DNA from: Dipteris shenzhenensis
Lineage: Eukaryota; Polypodiophyta; Polypodiopsida; Gleicheniales
Assembly: GCA_047967505.1 (NCBI GenBank)
Contig: CM106541.1
Reading direction: 5' to 3' (one strand)
DNA: 64,000 nucleotides
The position numbers were made by a program, and so were the translations under genes. A model generated the notes under the pieces. The model ran no database searches and was not told where the DNA came from. It saw nothing but the letters and a program-made list of their open reading frames with translations. Shown here piece after piece: positions 62,346 through 64,000 of this stretch. Positions within the stretch are counted from its first letter, which is position 1, and each line of letters starts with the position of its first letter.

Positions 62346-64000
62346 GATGGATAGTACATCAAAGGGGAGAGGCAGAAGGAAATCCGTGTACCATATATCA
62401 AAAGAGAATTGCTGCTAGGATGGGAAAGTTGTGAATTGAATTTTCTATACTTTGTTGCATTTATTTTGAAGTTAAGTGACTGACATGTCATCTTTGGATA
62501 GGTGTTGAATTGTATAGATCCTGGTCTTGGAGAGGCTTGGTTGGAAAAGTTGTTTGCCTTGCGCTTTGATGGTACATAATCTTGTGTGACATTGGAGAAG
62601 CTCCAACTCATTGCAAACTCTAATTTGAGATTAGAAAAGAAAATAATTTTCCTTTCTTTGTTAGAAGCCATTAAACTTATGTGAGACATGTACTTCATGC
62701 CTGTGGGCGATCTTGAGTACAGAGGGTGTGTTTCTTCTACCAATACAAATTAGGTTTCATGGTGTTTGTTTGTTTCTTGCCAATGGCATGACTCTTATTT
62801 TTGAATTATGAAATTGCGTCAACTTTTACTGTTTAGGTGGATTAGTAGAGAAATATTTTTGGAGAAGGTGGAGACACAGTCATTGAAAGTGCTTGAAGAT
62901 TTGAGAGTGATCAGGATACCCCTAAGGATTACACATTGTAGCAATACATGGAGGATATAAAACTGGAGGGGAGAAAACATATGTTTGTGGTGCTAAGATC
63001 AAAGGAAACAAAGATGGAGAGCAAGGGTGGAAAAAAAGGAGATGGACTATCTGAGTTGGACATGGTTGCCCATAGGGTGGTTTATAGGTATGTTGTCAAC
63101 TCATTCCAAGGTTCATTTTTCATTTGTCTATGTTTGTGCTATTGATTCATGTAATTACACAATCATTAATGGTTGTTCCACTTGATTTCTTGCCCTTTTA
63201 ATGGTTTGGGACATCCATTTTTTTTTTGTTTCTTGGTCGATAGATATCTCTCCCACTTGGCAATAGAGAAAAGGATCTATGACATTCCGAATTTGTGCAA
63301 GAGTTGGGTGGAGATTGTTCATGCTGCATGCATGTATCCACCTGGCATGCACCATATCTCTCAATGGGAATTAGCACATTGTCCCCAGTGGATAGATTTC
63401 CCTAAAGGACAAGTTCTTGTGCGGGAAAGAGACTTGTACAACACTTATGCTTCACAAAAAGCCAGTGAAGCAAGTAAGGACAAAGTGGAGGGAAGCTCAA
63501 GGAAATATAAGAAAGAGAAAGAGAAACAAGAACATGCTACAAAAAAAGGTAAGGAAGATACAATATGATTGTTTGTTGATGTTGTCTTCAATTCATTTTG
63601 ACATTGCATTAATAAGTTTATGATTGTTCTCTTTCTAGATGAGGGAACATCTAGTCCTATGTGGCATGAAATGGATCACACAGAGAGTGCAGGTAAGGTG
63701 TGGTTGTGTTCTACATATGTAGTTGTTCTTTTAACACTAGTTTTACTTGTAATTCATTTGCTTTTGCATATAGGTGGAGAATCAATCTTGAGACTTGTGA
63801 AGCAATATGTGTTCCATCTATCACAGTCATCTGACATTTCCTTGGTCCGTGGCATCACACCTTTGTTTTCTTGGGGGGTTTCCATTTTCCCAACAAAAAT
63901 CCCCGAGCGACGAGCAAACAAAAGGTGGGAGGGGTCAAAATATATAGGATCAAGTCATTTTTGGGGAGAAAAAAATTCTAAATTATTTCAAGGAATATGT
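62346..64000 (+). CDS. Unknown multi-exon gene, copy 2, open at window edge
   Basis: A homologue of the preceding gene. Clear exons: up to 63087 (frame open from 62948), 63244-63548, 63639-63692 and 63774 to the window end, separated by GT...AG introns. Joining them keeps one frame with no stop to position 64000. The diagnostic region 'VAHRVVYR' + 'YLSHLAIEKRIYDIPNLCKS', 'CMYPPGMHHISQWELAHCPQ', 'GQVLVRERDLYNTY' aligns with 'SRRVVFR' + 'FIIHLLEIKKIQNIPSICKA', 'CMYTHKVFHEGMTAKG', 'WERKHCPWW', 'EEEALMLER' of copy 1, and the intron sits at exactly the same place. A Lys/Glu-rich stretch follows. The true start is unclear: 62346-62947 has an ATG and short coding-like pieces ('VLNCIDPGLGEAWLEKLFAL') but also stops. 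Function unknown. Confidence 0.5.
63088..63243 (+). other. Intron at a position conserved between the two gene copies
   Basis: Begins GTATGTTG, ends T-rich TTGGTCGATAG, after 'RVVY' and a split Arg codon. The counterpart in copy 1 is 61128-61211 (GTAAGC...TTGAATAG) after 'RVVF'. Lengths differ (156 and 84 bp) but the position and phase are the same. Confidence 0.75.

Overview
This is a stretch of nuclear DNA from a land plant with a large, repeat-rich genome. The evidence is plant-type Ty1/copia and Ty3/gypsy LTR retrotransposons, a CACTA (En/Spm) transposon end with transposase pieces, two broken leucine-rich-repeat (LRR) receptor fragments, GT-AG introns, tRNA primer-binding sites, and A+T-rich spacers with no operons or bacterial start signals. 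I cannot name the species. The abundant, decayed elements would suit a fern, lycophyte or gymnosperm, but that is inference. Nearly every coding stretch is a pseudogene.

Layout: 1-308 is a copia gag remnant (family A). 308-8935 is a minus-strand Ty3/gypsy element with a complete 3' LTR, a truncated 5' LTR, a primer site matching tRNA-His, and an extra RNase H plus zinc knuckle upstream of gag. 9586-12789 is a broken transposase-like gene of the DUF7869 type. 12.8-24.07 kb is a field of tandem repeats built around a near-palindromic box (arm GAGAATGGCA), including a trimeric ~462-bp higher-order satellite, with an LRR pseudogene at 16.1-16.7 kb. 24.28-35.0 kb is a plus-strand copia family A element, split at 27957-34108 by a minus-strand copia family B element with a perfect 5-bp target duplication. 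35.0-35.7 kb is a second array carrying the same box. 35.8-37.77 kb is the 3' part of a CACTA element. 38259-38789 is an unrecognised ORF with a signal-like leader, the best candidate for a host gene in the left two thirds. 38.8-43.5 kb is mostly non-coding with local repeats. 43.56-46.26 kb is a copia B remnant, abutting a near full-length copia A element at 46262-51728 (minus). 52.2 kb has an unrecognised ORF. 53.17-54.4 kb is a rearranged, partly inverted second CACTA copy followed by a copia RNase H tail. 55.5-56.2 kb is a second LRR pseudogene. 56.3-58.7 kb carries a second, unrelated family of long palindromes. 59.5-64 kb holds two related, multi-exon, unrecognised genes in tandem; the downstream one is still open at the window edge.

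The elements record layers of insertion. Copia B sits inside copia A, copia A sits next to satellite on both sides, copia A interrupts copia B, and gypsy interrupts copia A. Several insertions keep only one recognisable flank, so deletion and rearrangement followed. The signals most worth following are the RNase H/zinc-knuckle ORF upstream of gag in an element whose own pol RNase H has lost its acidic residues, the two independent families of long CTAG-centred palindromes, the trimeric satellite, and the duplicated unknown gene family at the right end.
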